64,000 bases of DNA from Fictibacillus gelatini DSM 15865 (GCF_000430745.1 NZ_AUMP01000002.1:62001-126000); one strand, 5' to 3'; positions 48,601 through 58,536 are shown, counted from the first letter of the stretch. Numbers and translations: made by a program. Notes: generated from the letters alone by a model not told the origin.

Positions 48601-50248
48601 CGTTCTCTCCATGCATTTTACCTGGTTCATTTTTCGCTTGAGCCTGGCTGTATGGATTTGGCATGTTTTCGGACATATTTGCATGCATTCCCGCGAATCC
48701 TCTCGGCTGCATCGTCACATCAGGAGAGGTCGGCATTGGTTCATACATCTGTGGAACCTGGCTATATTGGGACATAAACGGCATTTGGTAACCGCCGTAA
48801 TAATCCATTGGTATTCTCGTTTCGCCTGAAGGCATTTGCCCCGGCATCATTTGTGGATGATAGCTTCCATACATGTCATATTGCGGTCCGGATGGAGAAT
48901 ACATCGATCCATGTGTCGGTGCCGGCATTTGGCCATATGATGGTCCACCCGGTATTTGACTATGGGACATTTGCTGCGGCCCTTGCGGCATATATGGACT
49001 TCCCATTGGTGATCCTGCCTGTTGCTGACCTGTTCCCATTGTTCCATAAGGTGAAGCACCTCCTCCATAAGGTGCAGGCGGCATATAAGGAGCAGTTCCT
49101 GAATACGCTGGCTGGCCGCTTTGAACATGTGTCATTCCCTGATCCATTCCCGGCGTCTGCATTGCCTGATAGTCATGACCAGGCATCGTATACTCTTGCG
49201 GCGGGTCAAGATGTCCATAAGGCTGGCCAAACATTGTTGGCATCCCTGTGTACATTTGATTCATCATTGTCGAAGATTCTTCAATAAGAAATGGATGTTT
49301 TGCGAGATGAAGATCCATCCCATCTTTCCCATATTCCTGGTTTGGCGCCATATACATAGGTGGAACATAATTTATATTTTGTGGATAAGGAGCGGGATTC
49401 GGGTGACTCCAGTGCAAGTTTGGTGGTATGGATGAAGATTCCGCAAGTCCGATGAAATCTTTTTCATGCATAGGTGTTAATGGTTTCGGTATATACATTG
49501 GCTGCATATCTTTAGAAGGATGAATCGGCGCAGCAGGAATTTCGGCTTTTCCCGGCACCGGTGCAGCGGGCATTGCTGCTTTCCCTGGCATAACCGGAAT
49601 TGGCGCGGCGGGCATTTCCGCCTTACCTGGCATGACCGGAATTGGATGAGCAATTGGCGGCATTGGTAGAGGGATATCCTTTTTAGCCGCTTCTTTTTGA
49701 ACAACGACATCTTTTTTAGGAGGCACTGTTTCTTTCAGTGGGACATTTTTAGGAATCTCTTCTTTTATCGGTATATTTTTTGGAATTTCTTTTGCTGGTA
49801 CTTCTTTTTTTACTTCTTTCGGCACTTCTTTTTTCGGCATAAATTTTGGCACAACTTTTGGAATAACTTTCGGCACTGCTTTTGGCACTTCTTTTTTTAG
49901 AAACTCTTTAAGAGGCTGTTCCTTTTTCGGAGCTTCTTTTTTTGGCACTTCCTTTTTCGGTGCTTCTTTTATCGGCATCTCCTTTTTAGGCATTTCTTTT
50001 ACCGGCATTTCCTTTTTAGGCATTTCTTTCGGTGCCTCTTTTTTAAACCCCGGCATTTTAAATGGCGTTTTCTTTTTTTCATAACGATTGATCACAACTT
50101 CCGGTGACGGTATTTTCACTTTCGAACCGCGTTCAAGTTCCCCTGTGCCAATACCGATATTTACATTTTTAATTTCTTCAACGGAGACATTGTATTTATT
50201 TGCAATTTTCTCTAACGTATCTCCTTTTTGCACAATGTGAATTCTCAC
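48590..50248 (-). CDS. safA: Morphogenetic spore coat/cortex protein SafA, with long Lys-Pro repeats
   Basis: This 552-residue protein starts with a LysM domain (VRIHIVQKGDTLEKIANKYNVSVEEIK), which binds peptidoglycan. Residues about 60-190 are a low-complexity run of KKEMP, KKEVP and KKEAP units, followed by three PGKAxMPAAP-type repeats. The C-terminal half is rich in Pro, Gly, Met, Tyr and Gln. SafA builds the inner coat at the cortex-coat boundary; the B. subtilis protein is about 387 residues, so this one is longer. GTG 50248 has AGGAGGG upstream and matches the known start. It is followed by overlapping frames of the kinase-like gene. Confidence 0.92.
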   Translation of the reverse strand: MRIHIVQKGDTLEKIANKYNVSVEEIKNVNIGIGTGELERGSKVKIPSPEVVINRYEKKKTPFKMPGFKKEAPKEMPKKEMPVKEMPKKEMPIKEAPKKEVPKKEAPKKEQPLKEFLKKEVPKAVPKVIPKVVPKFMPKKEVPKEVKKEVPAKEIPKNIPIKEEIPKNVPLKETVPPKKDVVVQKEAAKKDIPLPMPPIAHPIPVMPGKAEMPAAPIPVMPGKAAMPAAPVPGKAEIPAAPIHPSKDMQPMYIPKPLTPMHEKDFIGLAESSSIPPNLHWSHPNPAPYPQNINYVPPMYMAPNQEYGKDGMDLHLAKHPFLIEESSTMMNQMYTGMPTMFGQPYGHLDPPQEYTMPGHDYQAMQTPGMDQGMTHVQSGQPAYSGTAPYMPPAPYGGGASPYGTMGTGQQQAGSPMGSPYMPQGPQQMSHSQIPGGPSYGQMPAPTHGSMYSPSGPQYDMYGSYHPQMMPGQMPSGETRIPMDYYGGYQMPFMSQYSQVPQMYEPMPTSPDVTMQPRGFAGMHANMSENMPNPYSQAQAKNEPGKMHGENDEQ

Positions 50249-50282
50249 GAGAACAAAACTCCCTCCTGCCAAATTTCTTTAC

Positions 50283-50290
50283 AGTATATG
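50283..50290 (-). promoter_or_regulatory. Possible sigma-E -10 element upstream of safA
   Basis: Minus-strand CATATACT fits the sigma-E -10 CATACAAT at 6 of 8 positions, 35-42 bases before the GTG. No good -35 element was seen, so this is weak. Confidence 0.3.
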
Positions 50291-50365
50291 AAAAATTAGG
50301 CATTTTGCTACTCACATTTCGTCCTCTACAAATTTATGCCTCTTTTTTTACCCTTATGACATAAG

Positions 50366-50393
50366 AAAAGTGAAGGCGACTGCCTTCACTTTT
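50366..50393 (-). terminator. Terminator of nadBCA
   Basis: AAAAGTGAAGGC and GCCTTCACTTTT form a 12-bp stem with a 4-base loop after nadA. Confidence 0.9.
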
Positions 50394-50398
50394 CGAAA

Positions 50399-51502
50399 TT
50401 ATGCACGATCAAGCATGCGGTTTAATGCACAAATAGCATACTCGGACGTTTCTTTATCTACTTTAATTTCATTTATTAATTTTCCTTCTTCAATCGATTC
50501 AAGTGCCCACAGTAAATGCGGAAGATCGATTCGGTTCATCGTCAAACAAGGGCACATGTTTGGATTGAGGGAAATGACTGTTTTATCCGTGTGGTGTTTT
50601 GCTAAACGGTTAACAAGATTCATTTCCGTACCGATCGCCCAGCTGCTGCCTGCCGGAGCCTTTTCTAATTGCTGGATGATATAATTCGTTGATCCTGCGA
50701 AATCAGCTTGTTGAACTACTTCCCAGCTACATTCTGGGTGAACGATCACGTTCATATCAGGATTTTTCCGGCGAATGTCGTTTATGTTTTCGACCGTAAA
50801 CTTTTCATGAACCGAACAATGTCCTTTCCATAAAATGACTTTTATATTTTGGACATCTCCATCATATTCTAATTGCTCGGCTATGGGGTCCCAAATGGCC
50901 ATTTCGTTAAGCGGGATTCCAATTTGATAAGCGGTATTTCTTCCAAGATGCTGATCTGGCAAAAATAAGATACGTTCTTGCTGGGTGAATGCCCACCGAA
51001 CCATTTTCTCCGCATTCGAAGAAGTGACCGTTGCACCGCCATGTTTTCCGCAAAACGCTTTAATAGCCGCTGTTGAATTGACATATGTCAATGGTAAAAT
51101 TGTGTCGCCAAAAAGGGTTTGCAGCTTTTCCCACGCCCGTTCGGTTTGATAAATGTCAGCCATATCCGCCATTGAACAGCCCGCCCGCATATCCGGAAGA
51201 ATGACCTTTTGCCTCTCTTCAGTTAAAATATCCGCCGTTTCTGCCATAAAATGAACGCCACAAAAGACAATATACTCGGCTTCCTTATTTTGAGCGGCAA
51301 GTTGTGCAAGTTGAAGTGAATCTCCCGTAGCATCGGCAAATTGAATCACTTCATCTTTTTGATAATGGTGGCCCGGAATATATAAACGTGCACCGAACAA
51401 TTCTTTAATTTCTCGTACCCGCTCTTCCATCTGGCGATTATTCATTGAGAGATAGTTGTCAGGAAGACTGGATTTTAGTTGAAAAGCTTCCAATACGCTC
51501 AT
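50399..51502 (-). CDS. nadA: Quinolinate synthase NadA
   Basis: This 367-residue [4Fe-4S] enzyme condenses iminoaspartate with DHAP to quinolinate. Three candidate cluster cysteines are seen: [19 protein letters not shown] and the CPC of [11 protein letters not shown]. The start [12 protein letters not shown] has GGAGG upstream. It overlaps nadC by 44 bases. It is the last gene of nadB-nadC-nadA, which supplies NAD from aspartate. Confidence 0.96.
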   Translation of the reverse strand: MSVLEAFQLKSSLPDNYLSMNNRQMEERVREIKELFGARLYIPGHHYQKDEVIQFADATGDSLQLAQLAAQNKEAEYIVFCGVHFMAETADILTEERQKVILPDMRAGCSMADMADIYQTERAWEKLQTLFGDTILPLTYVNSTAAIKAFCGKHGGATVTSSNAEKMVRWAFTQQERILFLPDQHLGRNTAYQIGIPLNEMAIWDPIAEQLEYDGDVQNIKVILWKGHCSVHEKFTVENINDIRRKNPDMNVIVHPECSWEVVQQADFAGSTNYIIQQLEKAPAGSSWAIGTEMNLVNRLAKHHTDKTVISLNPNMCPCLTMNRIDLPHLLWALESIEEGKLINEIKVDKETSEYAICALNRMLDRA

Positions 51503-52343
51503 CTTTCATTCCTCCACTTATATTTAAACTAATATCAAGCGAAACAGCTGAATGGGTTAACATTCCTAAAGAAATATAATCAACACCCGTTTTTCCATAC
51601 TCGGCCAAATTTGAAAGCGTAATTCCTCCGGATGCTTCTGTCATAATCGATTCAGGCACAAGCTTTATAAATTCTTTAATTTCTTCCGGAGAACGGTTAT
51701 CAAACATGATGACATCTGCCCCGGCCTGGACAGCTTCTTCAACTTGTTCTCTTTTTTCTGTTTCGACTACAATTTTCACCATGTGGCCTAATTTTTCTTT
51801 CACCTGGCGAACGGCATTTGTAATGCTTCCCGTGTGCGCAATATGATTATCTTTAATCATGACGCCATCATATAGTCCCAATCGGTGATTGAAGCCGCCT
51901 CCGCATGTGACCGCATATTTTTCAAACATTCGAAGACCTGGCGTCGTCTTTCTCGTATCACAAATTCTTGTATGCTCACTATTTACGGTATCAACCGCTA
52001 TTTTTGTCAATGTTGCCACACCTGACATCCTCTGTATTAAGTTTAAAATGACACGTTCTCCCGTGAGCAAAGCCTGAACCGGCCCTTTTACTAGTGCGAG
52101 CAACTGTCCTTCTTCTACTGGATCTCCGTCTTTTATGAATGGAGTGATTTCAAAGCGGTCATCAAGCAGGCAATAACCTACACCTAAAACGTCAACTCCG
52201 CAAAACACTCCTTTTTGTTTGGCGATCAACCGGCCCTCCGCCCAATCATTTTCGGAAAAAAGGGTGGAGCTTGTTAAATCGCCTTCTCCTATATCTTCAA
52301 GAAAGAACTCTTGCAATTTCTTTTTCACTTGTAACGTATTCAT
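51459..52343 (-). CDS. nadC: Nicotinate-nucleotide pyrophosphorylase (quinolinate PRTase)
   Basis: This 294-residue enzyme turns quinolinate and PRPP into nicotinate mononucleotide. It has [33 protein letters not shown] and [10 protein letters not shown], the substrate-binding motifs, plus IVVETEK and MTEASGGI. It overlaps nadB by 47 bases at the start and nadA by 44 at the end; the C-terminal residues encoded in the nadA overlap are an extension of about 15 residues beyond the core. Confidence 0.96.
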   Translation of the reverse strand: MNTLQVKKKLQEFFLEDIGEGDLTSSTLFSENDWAEGRLIAKQKGVFCGVDVLGVGYCLLDDRFEITPFIKDGDPVEEGQLLALVKGPVQALLTGERVILNLIQRMSGVATLTKIAVDTVNSEHTRICDTRKTTPGLRMFEKYAVTCGGGFNHRLGLYDGVMIKDNHIAHTGSITNAVRQVKEKLGHMVKIVVETEKREQVEEAVQAGADVIMFDNRSPEEIKEFIKLVPESIMTEASGGITLSNLAEYGKTGVDYISLGMLTHSAVSLDISLNISGGMKDERIGSFSTKIQSS

Positions 52344-53862
52344 CGTTAACCTTCTTTCTAATTAGTTGTCGTCTCAGCCATTCTTGATCATTTGGAACAG
52401 GGTAATCGCTCCTATAATGCCCCCCTCTGCTTTCCGTCCGCATAAGTGCCGATGTTGCGGTAAGCCATCCGACAGTAAGCATATTGATCACTTCAAGATC
52501 ATAGGTCGAACAAAACATATTACATTTACTAAAGTCAAAGCTTTCAAACCATGAAATCGCTTCTTTTAATTCTACGGGATGACGAACGATGCCAGCCTTT
52601 TCGCCCATTGTCTTTTTAATCGCCTGTTTATCAGGAAGAATTAATGGCGAATACGTTGATGGAATCGGATAATCCGGTTGTGGCATGTCACAATCAGCAG
52701 ATAAAATATGCGTTGCCGTCTGTTTGGCAAATACCATTCCTTCTAACAGTGAATTACTTGCGAGCCGATTTGCGCCGTGAACCCCTGTGCGTGCGACTTC
52801 TCCGATCGCGTACAAATGCGGAATCGATGTTTCTCCCCATTCATCGGTTATGACACCGCCCATCGAAAAATGGGCCCCTGGCTTAATGGGAATACGTCCG
52901 TTTTTAATCGGTATGTTAGCTTTTTCACAAAGTTTTGTAATCGAAGGAAATCGCGTTGCGAAATTTTTTACTGCCGTAATATCAAGATATACGGGCAAAC
53001 CTTCTTCCATTTTTTTGAATATCGCCCGCGCCACGATATCGCGTGGAGCTAAGTCTTCAAGAGGGTGCCTCCCTTCCATAATTGGCGTCCCATCTTCCGT
53101 CACAAGACGTGCACCTTCCCCGCGAACCGCTTCAGAAACAAGACCGTGCGCTTTTCCTTGAGAATAAAGCATCGTCGGATGGAACTGGACAAATTCTAAA
53201 TCTGATAAAGCTGCACCGGCCCGATAAGCCATTGCTATCCCGTCCCCGGTAATCGTTTCGTCATTGGACGTCACTTCATATAATCCGGCCATCCCCCCGG
53301 TTGCCAAAATAATATGTTTGGCATAGTAAAAATGAATATTGTCATCTTTATTTTTTGTCCAAACACCGATACATTTGCCATCCTGTATGATCAAGTCACC
53401 AGCAAATTCGTGTTCTTCTATTCTTATGCTTTTCCTGAGCCGATCGTAGAGCGTCTTGACGATAAAAGCACCGGTCTGGTCCCCGCCGGCATGGATGATT
53501 CGCGGATAGCGGTGCCCCCCTTCCCTGCCGAGAGAAAGACCGCCACTCGCGGTTTTATCAAAAGGAACGCCGATCGAAACAAGCCGTTCGATAATATCCG
53601 GTGCTTCCTGGACTAATAACTCGGTTAACGTTGCTTCATTATGAAAACATCCTGCTGTTATCGTATCGAGAAAATGATCGGTCCAATGGTCATTCGGATC
53701 AATGGAAGCCGATATGCCCCCTTGTGCATAATACGAATTGCTTTGTTGAAAGGTTGACTTTGTGATAATTGTCACATTTAATTTCGTACGCAAAAAATCT
53801 GCTGCCATTAAACCGGCAACACCAGAGCCGATGATGAGTACATCACTTTGAGTTACATTCAT
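52297..53862 (-). CDS. nadB: L-aspartate oxidase
   Basis: This 521-residue FAD enzyme oxidises aspartate to iminoaspartate. The FAD-binding motif is VLIIGSGVAGLMAADFL, followed by SYYAQGGISASIDPNDHWTDHFLDT, the succinate-dehydrogenase-family segment, and MGGVITDEWGETSIPHLYAIGEVARTGVHGANRLASNSLLE. The ATG at 53862 has GGTGGTGGG upstream; earlier in-frame codons are unsupported. It is divergent from nifS with a likely NadR operator between. Confidence 0.96.
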   Translation of the reverse strand: MNVTQSDVLIIGSGVAGLMAADFLRTKLNVTIITKSTFQQSNSYYAQGGISASIDPNDHWTDHFLDTITAGCFHNEATLTELLVQEAPDIIERLVSIGVPFDKTASGGLSLGREGGHRYPRIIHAGGDQTGAFIVKTLYDRLRKSIRIEEHEFAGDLIIQDGKCIGVWTKNKDDNIHFYYAKHIILATGGMAGLYEVTSNDETITGDGIAMAYRAGAALSDLEFVQFHPTMLYSQGKAHGLVSEAVRGEGARLVTEDGTPIMEGRHPLEDLAPRDIVARAIFKKMEEGLPVYLDITAVKNFATRFPSITKLCEKANIPIKNGRIPIKPGAHFSMGGVITDEWGETSIPHLYAIGEVARTGVHGANRLASNSLLEGMVFAKQTATHILSADCDMPQPDYPIPSTYSPLILPDKQAIKKTMGEKAGIVRHPVELKEAISWFESFDFSKCNMFCSTYDLEVINMLTVGWLTATSALMRTESRGGHYRSDYPVPNDQEWLRRQLIRKKVNDEYVTSEKEIARVLS

Positions 53863-53888
53863 GCCTATCCCACCACCAATTTTTGGTT

Positions 53889-53930
53889 TAGTTAACACCT
53901 GTCTTGACACTTATCTTTACACAGATTTAA
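53889..53930. promoter_or_regulatory. Candidate NadR operator between nadB and nifS
   Basis: ACACCTGTCTTGACAC (53895-53910) contains the inverted GTC-TT-GAC core, and a partly matching ACACAGAT occurs at 53919-53926. This resembles the NadR (NiaR) sites known in the same divergent region of B. subtilis. The consensus is recalled, not computed. Confidence 0.5.
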
Positions 53931-53995
53931 ACTTATGACAAGAGTTTTTTTAAGAAAGGTTGGAAATTCCATCGTTTAAGAAAAGAGGATGAAAA

Positions 53996-55138
53996 ATGAT
54001 TTATTTAGATTATGCTGCGACGACGCCAATGTCAGAAGAAGCCCTTAATGCATACACTCAAACTGCGAAAAACTTTTTTGGAAATACAGAAAGCCTTCAC
54101 AATATCGGAACAAAGGCTCATGACTTAGTAGAATATGCAAGAAGGGAACTCGCGGGCTGTTTTGGCGGCACATCGGAAGGAATTACGTTTACAAGCGGCG
54201 GCTCAGAAGGAAACTTCCTGGCGATTACGAGCCTTGTTCGCGGCTATCAACATAAGGGAAGACATATCATCAGTACCCACCTTGAACATAGCTCGGTTAA
54301 ACATACACTCGGCTATTTACAAGATCAAGGTTTTGATGTGACCTATATCAATGTTGGTTCAGATGGGCGTATTTCTCTTTCGGAAGTAAAGAAGCACCTG
54401 CGTGAAGATACAATTCTAGTCACGATTCATCATGGAAACAGTGAAATTGGAACGATCCAACCTCTTGAAGAAATCGGACGCTTTTTAAAAGAACAAGGCA
54501 TATTGTTTCATAGCGACTGTGTCCAAACGTTCGGAAAGATTCCATTAGATGTAAGAAAAATGAATCTGGATGCCATCACTCTCTCCGCTCATAAAATTTA
54601 CGGACCAAAAGGGGTCGGGGCGCTTTATATTTCACCTGAACATTCCAGTCGGCCGTTTCTTTCCGGGGTTACCCATGAAAAAGGGATGCGCCCCGGAACG
54701 CTCAATACACCGGGAATCGTCTCTTTCGTAACCGCTGCCCAATCGATGGTGGCTAAGATGAAGGAGTGGCAAACTCATGTTGAAAAACTGCGCTCCTATT
54801 TTTTATCGCGTATAATGGATAAAGACGAGCTATTTTTTTATGAAGGGCATAACGACTATTCGTTACCTCACTATATTCCGATTCGAATTATAGGAATGGA
54901 AGGGCAGCTTGCTATGCTTGAATTAAACCTGCGCCAAATTGCCGTCTCAACCGGTTCTGCATGCCAGGTCGGGAAACAAAACCCTTCCCCCTCTCTTCTA
55001 GCGATCGGAAGAACACCTGACGAGGCACGCGAACTCATTAGAATGACACTTGGATGGCAAACGACGAAAGAAGATATAGAAGTGGTCACACAAGCATTTC
55101 AAGATATAGCTCAAAGTTATTTAGCGAAAAGGAGTTGA
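53996..55138 (+). CDS. nifS: NifS-type cysteine desulfurase linked to NAD synthesis
   Basis: This 380-residue PLP protein has the start MIYLDYAATTPMSEEA, the PLP lysine in LSAHKIYGPKGVGAL, and the active cysteine in AVSTGSACQVGKQNPS. In B. subtilis the equivalent NifS feeds sulfur for the NadA iron-sulfur cluster. It is divergent from nadB and 7 bases before nadR, so all four nad functions are regulated together. It differs from the YrvO desulfurase at 22450 in both context and sequence. Confidence 0.93.
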   Translation: MIYLDYAATTPMSEEALNAYTQTAKNFFGNTESLHNIGTKAHDLVEYARRELAGCFGGTSEGITFTSGGSEGNFLAITSLVRGYQHKGRHIISTHLEHSSVKHTLGYLQDQGFDVTYINVGSDGRISLSEVKKHLREDTILVTIHHGNSEIGTIQPLEEIGRFLKEQGILFHSDCVQTFGKIPLDVRKMNLDAITLSAHKIYGPKGVGALYISPEHSSRPFLSGVTHEKGMRPGTLNTPGIVSFVTAAQSMVAKMKEWQTHVEKLRSYFLSRIMDKDELFFYEGHNDYSLPHYIPIRIIGMEGQLAMLELNLRQIAVSTGSACQVGKQNPSPSLLAIGRTPDEARELIRMTLGWQTTKEDIEVVTQAFQDIAQSYLAKRS

Positions 55139-55145
55139 CCATTCA

Positions 55146-55685
55146 TTGAAAGAAGAAAAGATTTTAGGAGAGGACAGGCGGTCGCTGCTTTTAAAATGGC
55201 TTAAAGAAAGCGACAAGCCTCTTAAAGGAAGCGAATTAGCTTCCAAAACGAATGTATCAAGACAAGTGATTGTCCAAGACATATCTCTTTTAAAAGCGAA
55301 AAAGGAGCCGATTATCGCTACTTCACAAGGGTATGTCTATATAAAGAACGAACCGAAGGATAAACCATACATTCAAGTTATCGCCTCCATTCATACACCC
55401 GGGCAAACAAAAGATGAGCTTTTCACGATCGTCGATCATGGCGTAACGGTAAAAGATGTAATGGTTGAACATCCGATATACGGAGATTTAACAGCCTCTC
55501 TTATGTTAAGCAACCGCAAGGAAGTGGAAGATTTCATGGAACGCTTAAAAGAGACCAATGCCGTTCTTTTAAGCGCATTGACAGAAGGCATCCACCTTCA
55601 TACGCTTGAAGCACCTTCTAAAAAGCAACTGGATGCAGCATGTGAGGCATTAAGGGTAAAAGGCTACTTGTTTGAACAAAGCTGA
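55146..55685 (+). CDS. nadR: NAD biosynthesis repressor NadR (YrxA/NiaR)
   Basis: This 179-residue protein has an N-terminal HTH_11 domain (LLLKWLKESDKPLKGSELASKTNVSRQVIVQDIS) and a C-terminal 3H domain with three histidines in VDHGVTVKD, VEHPIYGDL and GIHLHTLEA, the nicotinate-sensing part. It represses nadBCA and nifS-nadR in B. subtilis. The start is TTG 55146 with AAAGGAG about eleven bases upstream. It ends at a strong bidirectional hairpin. Confidence 0.94.
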   Translation: MKEEKILGEDRRSLLLKWLKESDKPLKGSELASKTNVSRQVIVQDISLLKAKKEPIIATSQGYVYIKNEPKDKPYIQVIASIHTPGQTKDELFTIVDHGVTVKDVMVEHPIYGDLTASLMLSNRKEVEDFMERLKETNAVLLSALTEGIHLHTLEAPSKKQLDAACEALRVKGYLFEQS

Positions 55686-55695
55686 TGAGAACAAA

Positions 55696-55738
55696 GGGCA
55701 TAAAAAAGAGGCTGTATTTAAGCTTCTTTTTTATGCCC
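55696..55738. terminator. Bidirectional terminator between nadR and the ThrR/PheB gene
   Basis: GGGCATAAAAAAGA and TCTTTTTTATGCCC pair, with GC/GC extending the stem, between convergent stops. Confidence 0.9.
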
Positions 55739-56177
55739 CTGAGCCAATCACTTCGACTCGTTCAACGGCTTCCATTTTTTTCAGGGTTGTTAACAGGTCA
55801 TTAATTTCACCTTTTAATGCATTTGTTTCGATAGTCAAGGTGACATTCGCCCTTCCTTGAAGCGGAATGGTTTGATTAATTGTAAGAACATTGCATCCCA
55901 TGCTGGCCACTACCGTTAGCAGGCTGGATAGTGCACCTGAGCGGTCTTCTAAATTAATGAACAATGTAATGATCTTTTCCCTCACCATCGTATGGAAAGG
56001 GAAGATTCCGTCTCGGTATTTATAAAACGCACTGCGGCTTAAACCAACCTGCGCAGCCGCTTCTGCAACCGTTTTCACTTTTCCTCTTTCAATTAACGAT
56101 TTTGCCTCCAATGCCTTTTGCATCGATTCCGACAAAACATCTTCTCGAACCATGTAAAATTGGTGTTCCTTCATCAT
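55731..56177 (-). CDS. thrR: ACT-domain regulator ThrR (PheB)
   Basis: This 148-residue protein has an N-terminal HTH ([28 protein letters not shown]) and a C-terminal ACT domain ([34 protein letters not shown]). It is the homologue of B. subtilis PheB, shown to act as a repressor of threonine synthesis genes and renamed ThrR; it is not a chorismate mutase. Two ATG codons start the frame behind GGGGGT. In B. subtilis pheA follows; it is missing here. It follows obg. Confidence 0.9.
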   Translation of the reverse strand: MMKEHQFYMVREDVLSESMQKALEAKSLIERGKVKTVAEAAAQVGLSRSAFYKYRDGIFPFHTMVREKIITLFINLEDRSGALSSLLTVVASMGCNVLTINQTIPLQGRANVTLTIETNALKGEINDLLTTLKKMEAVERVEVIGSGA

Positions 56178-56247
56178 TTTTAACCCCCATCATTCTTCAC
56201 CCTTAGTATAAACGATTTCGGTCAAAAATGTCTATCTCAAAAAGACA

Positions 56248-56275
56248 AATAGACTGCACAAATGTGCAATCTATT
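56248..56275 (-). terminator. Terminator of obg
   Basis: AATAGA-C-TGCAC and GTGCA-A-TCTATT form a stem with one internal mismatch, overlapping the obg stop codon. Confidence 0.6.
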
Positions 56276-57557
56276 CAATAAATTCAAATTCATATTTTAA
56301 GATTCGTATCGTGTCACCATTCTCGGCGCCTCTTTCACGCAATGCTTCATCAACACCGAGTGACCGCATTTGCCTTGCAAAACGTTTAACCGATTCATCC
56401 CGGGAGAAATCCGTCATTTTAAACAGTTTTTCAATTTTCGGGCCATTTAAAACGAAGGTGCCGTCAGGGTCTCTTGTAATGTAAAACCCTGCTTCTTCTT
56501 TTTCATGTTTGTAAACGACGCGATTCGTCCCTTCTTCCTCTTCATGAATAAGCGGAAATTCAGGTGTTTCCTCCAATAGGTCAGCTGTAGCAAATAACAC
56601 TTCGCGCAAGCCTTCTCGCGTTACAGCGGAAATTGGGAAAACCGGCACTTCTTCTTTTAATTGCTCTTTAAAGCGCTCTAAGTTTTCTTCCGCTCCCGGA
56701 ATATCCATTTTATTGGCGACAACAATTTGCGGCCTTTCTGTCAGGCGCAGGTTATATTCTTTTAATTCTTGATTGATTTTCACATAATCGTCAAAAGGAT
56801 CCCGGCCTTCCATGCCGGACATATCAATCACATGAAGAATAACCCTCGTTCTTTCAATATGCCGCAAAAATTGGTGACCGAGGCCCACTCCCTGATGGGC
56901 GCCTTCAATTAATCCCGGAAGGTCGGCCATGACAAAGCTTCTGCCATCTTCTACCGCGACTACGCCAAGATTTGGTGTGATCGTCGTAAAATGATATGCG
57001 GCGATTTTCGGTTTCGCAGCTGAGACAACGGACAATAGTGTTGATTTTCCTACACTCGGAAAGCCGACAAGTCCGACATCTGCTAAAACCTTAAGCTCGA
57101 GAACGACTTCTTTTTCTTCACCGGGCTCTCCATTTTCGGCAATTTCAGGCGCCGGGTTAGCCGGCGTCGCAAAACGGGTATTTCCTCTTCCGCCACGGCC
57201 GCCTTTTGCGATGATGGCGCGCTGGCCATGATGAACCAGGTCGGCGATGACCTGTCCTGTTTCCGCATCTGTAACAACGGTACCCGGAGGCACTTTAACG
57301 ATCATATCCTCCGCATTTTTTCCATGCATCCCTTTTGACATTCCATGTTCGCCCCGGGGAGCTTTAAAATGGCGATTGTAGCGAAAGTCCATTAACGTAC
57401 GGAGCCCTTCTTCAACTTCAAAAATAACGTTTGCTCCACGTCCGCCATCGCCTCCTGCAGGACCTCCGTTTGGAACGTATTTTTCGCGACGAAACGCAAC
57501 CATGCCATTTCCTCCGTCACCGCCCTTGACAAATACTCTGACTTGATCGACAAACAT
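56271..57557 (-). CDS. obg: GTPase Obg
   Basis: This 428-residue GTPase has the glycine-rich OBG fold ([22 protein letters not shown]), G1 [14 protein letters not shown], switch [11 protein letters not shown]3 [13 protein letters not shown]4 VANKMD and a C-terminal OCT domain. It acts in 50S assembly, stringent response and sporulation initiation. The ATG at 57557 has AAGAGG eight bases upstream, and the length equals B. subtilis Obg. It is next to spo0B, in the phosphorelay operon context. Confidence 0.98.
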   Translation of the reverse strand: MFVDQVRVFVKGGDGGNGMVAFRREKYVPNGGPAGGDGGRGANVIFEVEEGLRTLMDFRYNRHFKAPRGEHGMSKGMHGKNAEDMIVKVPPGTVVTDAETGQVIADLVHHGQRAIIAKGGRGGRGNTRFATPANPAPEIAENGEPGEEKEVVLELKVLADVGLVGFPSVGKSTLLSVVSAAKPKIAAYHFTTITPNLGVVAVEDGRSFVMADLPGLIEGAHQGVGLGHQFLRHIERTRVILHVIDMSGMEGRDPFDDYVKINQELKEYNLRLTERPQIVVANKMDIPGAEENLERFKEQLKEEVPVFPISAVTREGLREVLFATADLLEETPEFPLIHEEEEGTNRVVYKHEKEEAGFYITRDPDGTFVLNGPKIEKLFKMTDFSRDESVKRFARQMRSLGVDEALRERGAENGDTIRILKYEFEFIE

Positions 57558-57581
57558 GTTCCTCACCTCTTTTCTGTAAAA

Positions 57582-58130
57582 CTATATATGTTTTTCATCG
57601 ACAAACGTTAGACTCAAAAACAATTCATCTTGACGAATATAGCTTTCGATAATGGAAAACGTTTTATGTGTTTTTTTGAAATCTTCCAGGGCATCTTCCA
57701 TCATTTCACGGTTCTCTAAGCCACCCGTAAAATGAAACGATAGGAGGAGTGGATCAGTCGCTATCGTTAATCGAATTTTATTTTCCGTCTTCATACTTGC
57801 ATGGCTATTAAGTAAAGACAAAATCAACCGGCATCCATTTAGCAATGTTTCTTCGTATGTATGCAAATCCCTGACTTTTCCATCCACTTGGAATTTTAAG
57901 TCAATCGGATGTTTGCTCCAATTAAATGTAATTAAATACTCGAAAAGCTCCGGTGTGTTCAAATTCATTACGTTGGATTCATTTCTGGCGGAACGAATAA
58001 TCTCATCAATAATTTCATTTGCCCTCTCGATTCGATTTAATGACAAATTCGCTTTAATTAATTGGAGATCATTCATCCAGTCATGTCTCGCATGGCGCAA
58101 AACTTCAACTGTCGTCCATTTTTTAGCCAT
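57582..58130 (-). CDS. spo0B: Sporulation phosphotransferase Spo0B
   Basis: This 182-residue protein passes phosphate from Spo0F to Spo0A. The phospho-accepting histidine is the second one in VLRHARHDWMNDLQLIKANL (residue 16), in the four-helix-bundle part; the C-terminal half resembles a degenerate histidine-kinase ATPase fold. It is shorter at the N-terminus than the B. subtilis protein, where the equivalent residue is His30. It lies between rpmA and obg as expected. Confidence 0.93.
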   Translation of the reverse strand: MAKKWTTVEVLRHARHDWMNDLQLIKANLSLNRIERANEIIDEIIRSARNESNVMNLNTPELFEYLITFNWSKHPIDLKFQVDGKVRDLHTYEETLLNGCRLILSLLNSHASMKTENKIRLTIATDPLLLSFHFTGGLENREMMEDALEDFKKTHKTFSIIESYIRQDELFLSLTFVDEKHI

Positions 58131-58177
58131 ATTGTCCCTCTTCTCATGAATTGCTTATTAAGTCTTAAAAAATAAAA

Positions 58178-58202
58178 AGCCCTAACCAATCAGGTTAGAG
58201 CT
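58178..58202 (-). terminator. Terminator of rplU-prp-rpmA
   Basis: AGCTCTAACC and GGTTAGGGCT form a stem followed by TTTTATTTTTT on the minus strand. Confidence 0.8.
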
Positions 58203-58209
58203 AAATTCC

Positions 58210-58500
58210 TTACGCTTCGTTTGCGATTGGATATACGCTTACTTTTTTACGATCTCGACCAAGACGTTCGAAACGAACGACACCGTCTACCTTCGCGAAA
58301 AGAGTATCGTCTCCGCCTTTACCTACATTTGTTCCAGGGTAGATTTTCGTACCGCGTTGACGGTAAAGAATAGAACCACCTGTTACAAATTGTCCGTCTG
58401 CACGTTTCGCACCAAGACGCTTAGAGATGGAGTCACGACCGTTCTTTGTGCTACCAACACCTTTTTTAGATGCGAAGTATTGAAGATTCAATTTAAGCAT
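58210..58500 (-). CDS. rpmA: 50S ribosomal protein L27 (with removable N-terminal extension)
   Basis: This 96-residue protein has the short extension MLKLNLQYF before [15 protein letters not shown], the mature N-terminus. In Firmicutes Prp (next gene up) cuts after the LQxF motif. The rest, [21 protein letters not shown] and [15 protein letters not shown], is typical L27. The ATG at 58500 has AGGAGGTGG upstream. Confidence 0.98.
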   Translation of the reverse strand: MLKLNLQYFASKKGVGSTKNGRDSISKRLGAKRADGQFVTGGSILYRQRGTKIYPGTNVGKGGDDTLFAKVDGVVRFERLGRDRKKVSVYPIANEA

Positions 58501-58536
58501 TTGTTCCACCTCCTGCTATTTGAGTATCTTCAGCGG

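Noticed and set aside
48601-48684. Upstream extension of the kinase-like protein by 28 codons
   Set aside because: It lies wholly inside safA; the ATG at 48600 with GGAGAG upstream gives a normal family start.
49697-49900. Plus-strand frame of repeated Phe, Trp, His and Arg residues
   Set aside because: It is the antisense of the Lys-Glu-Pro repeats of safA; the odd composition is explained by that.
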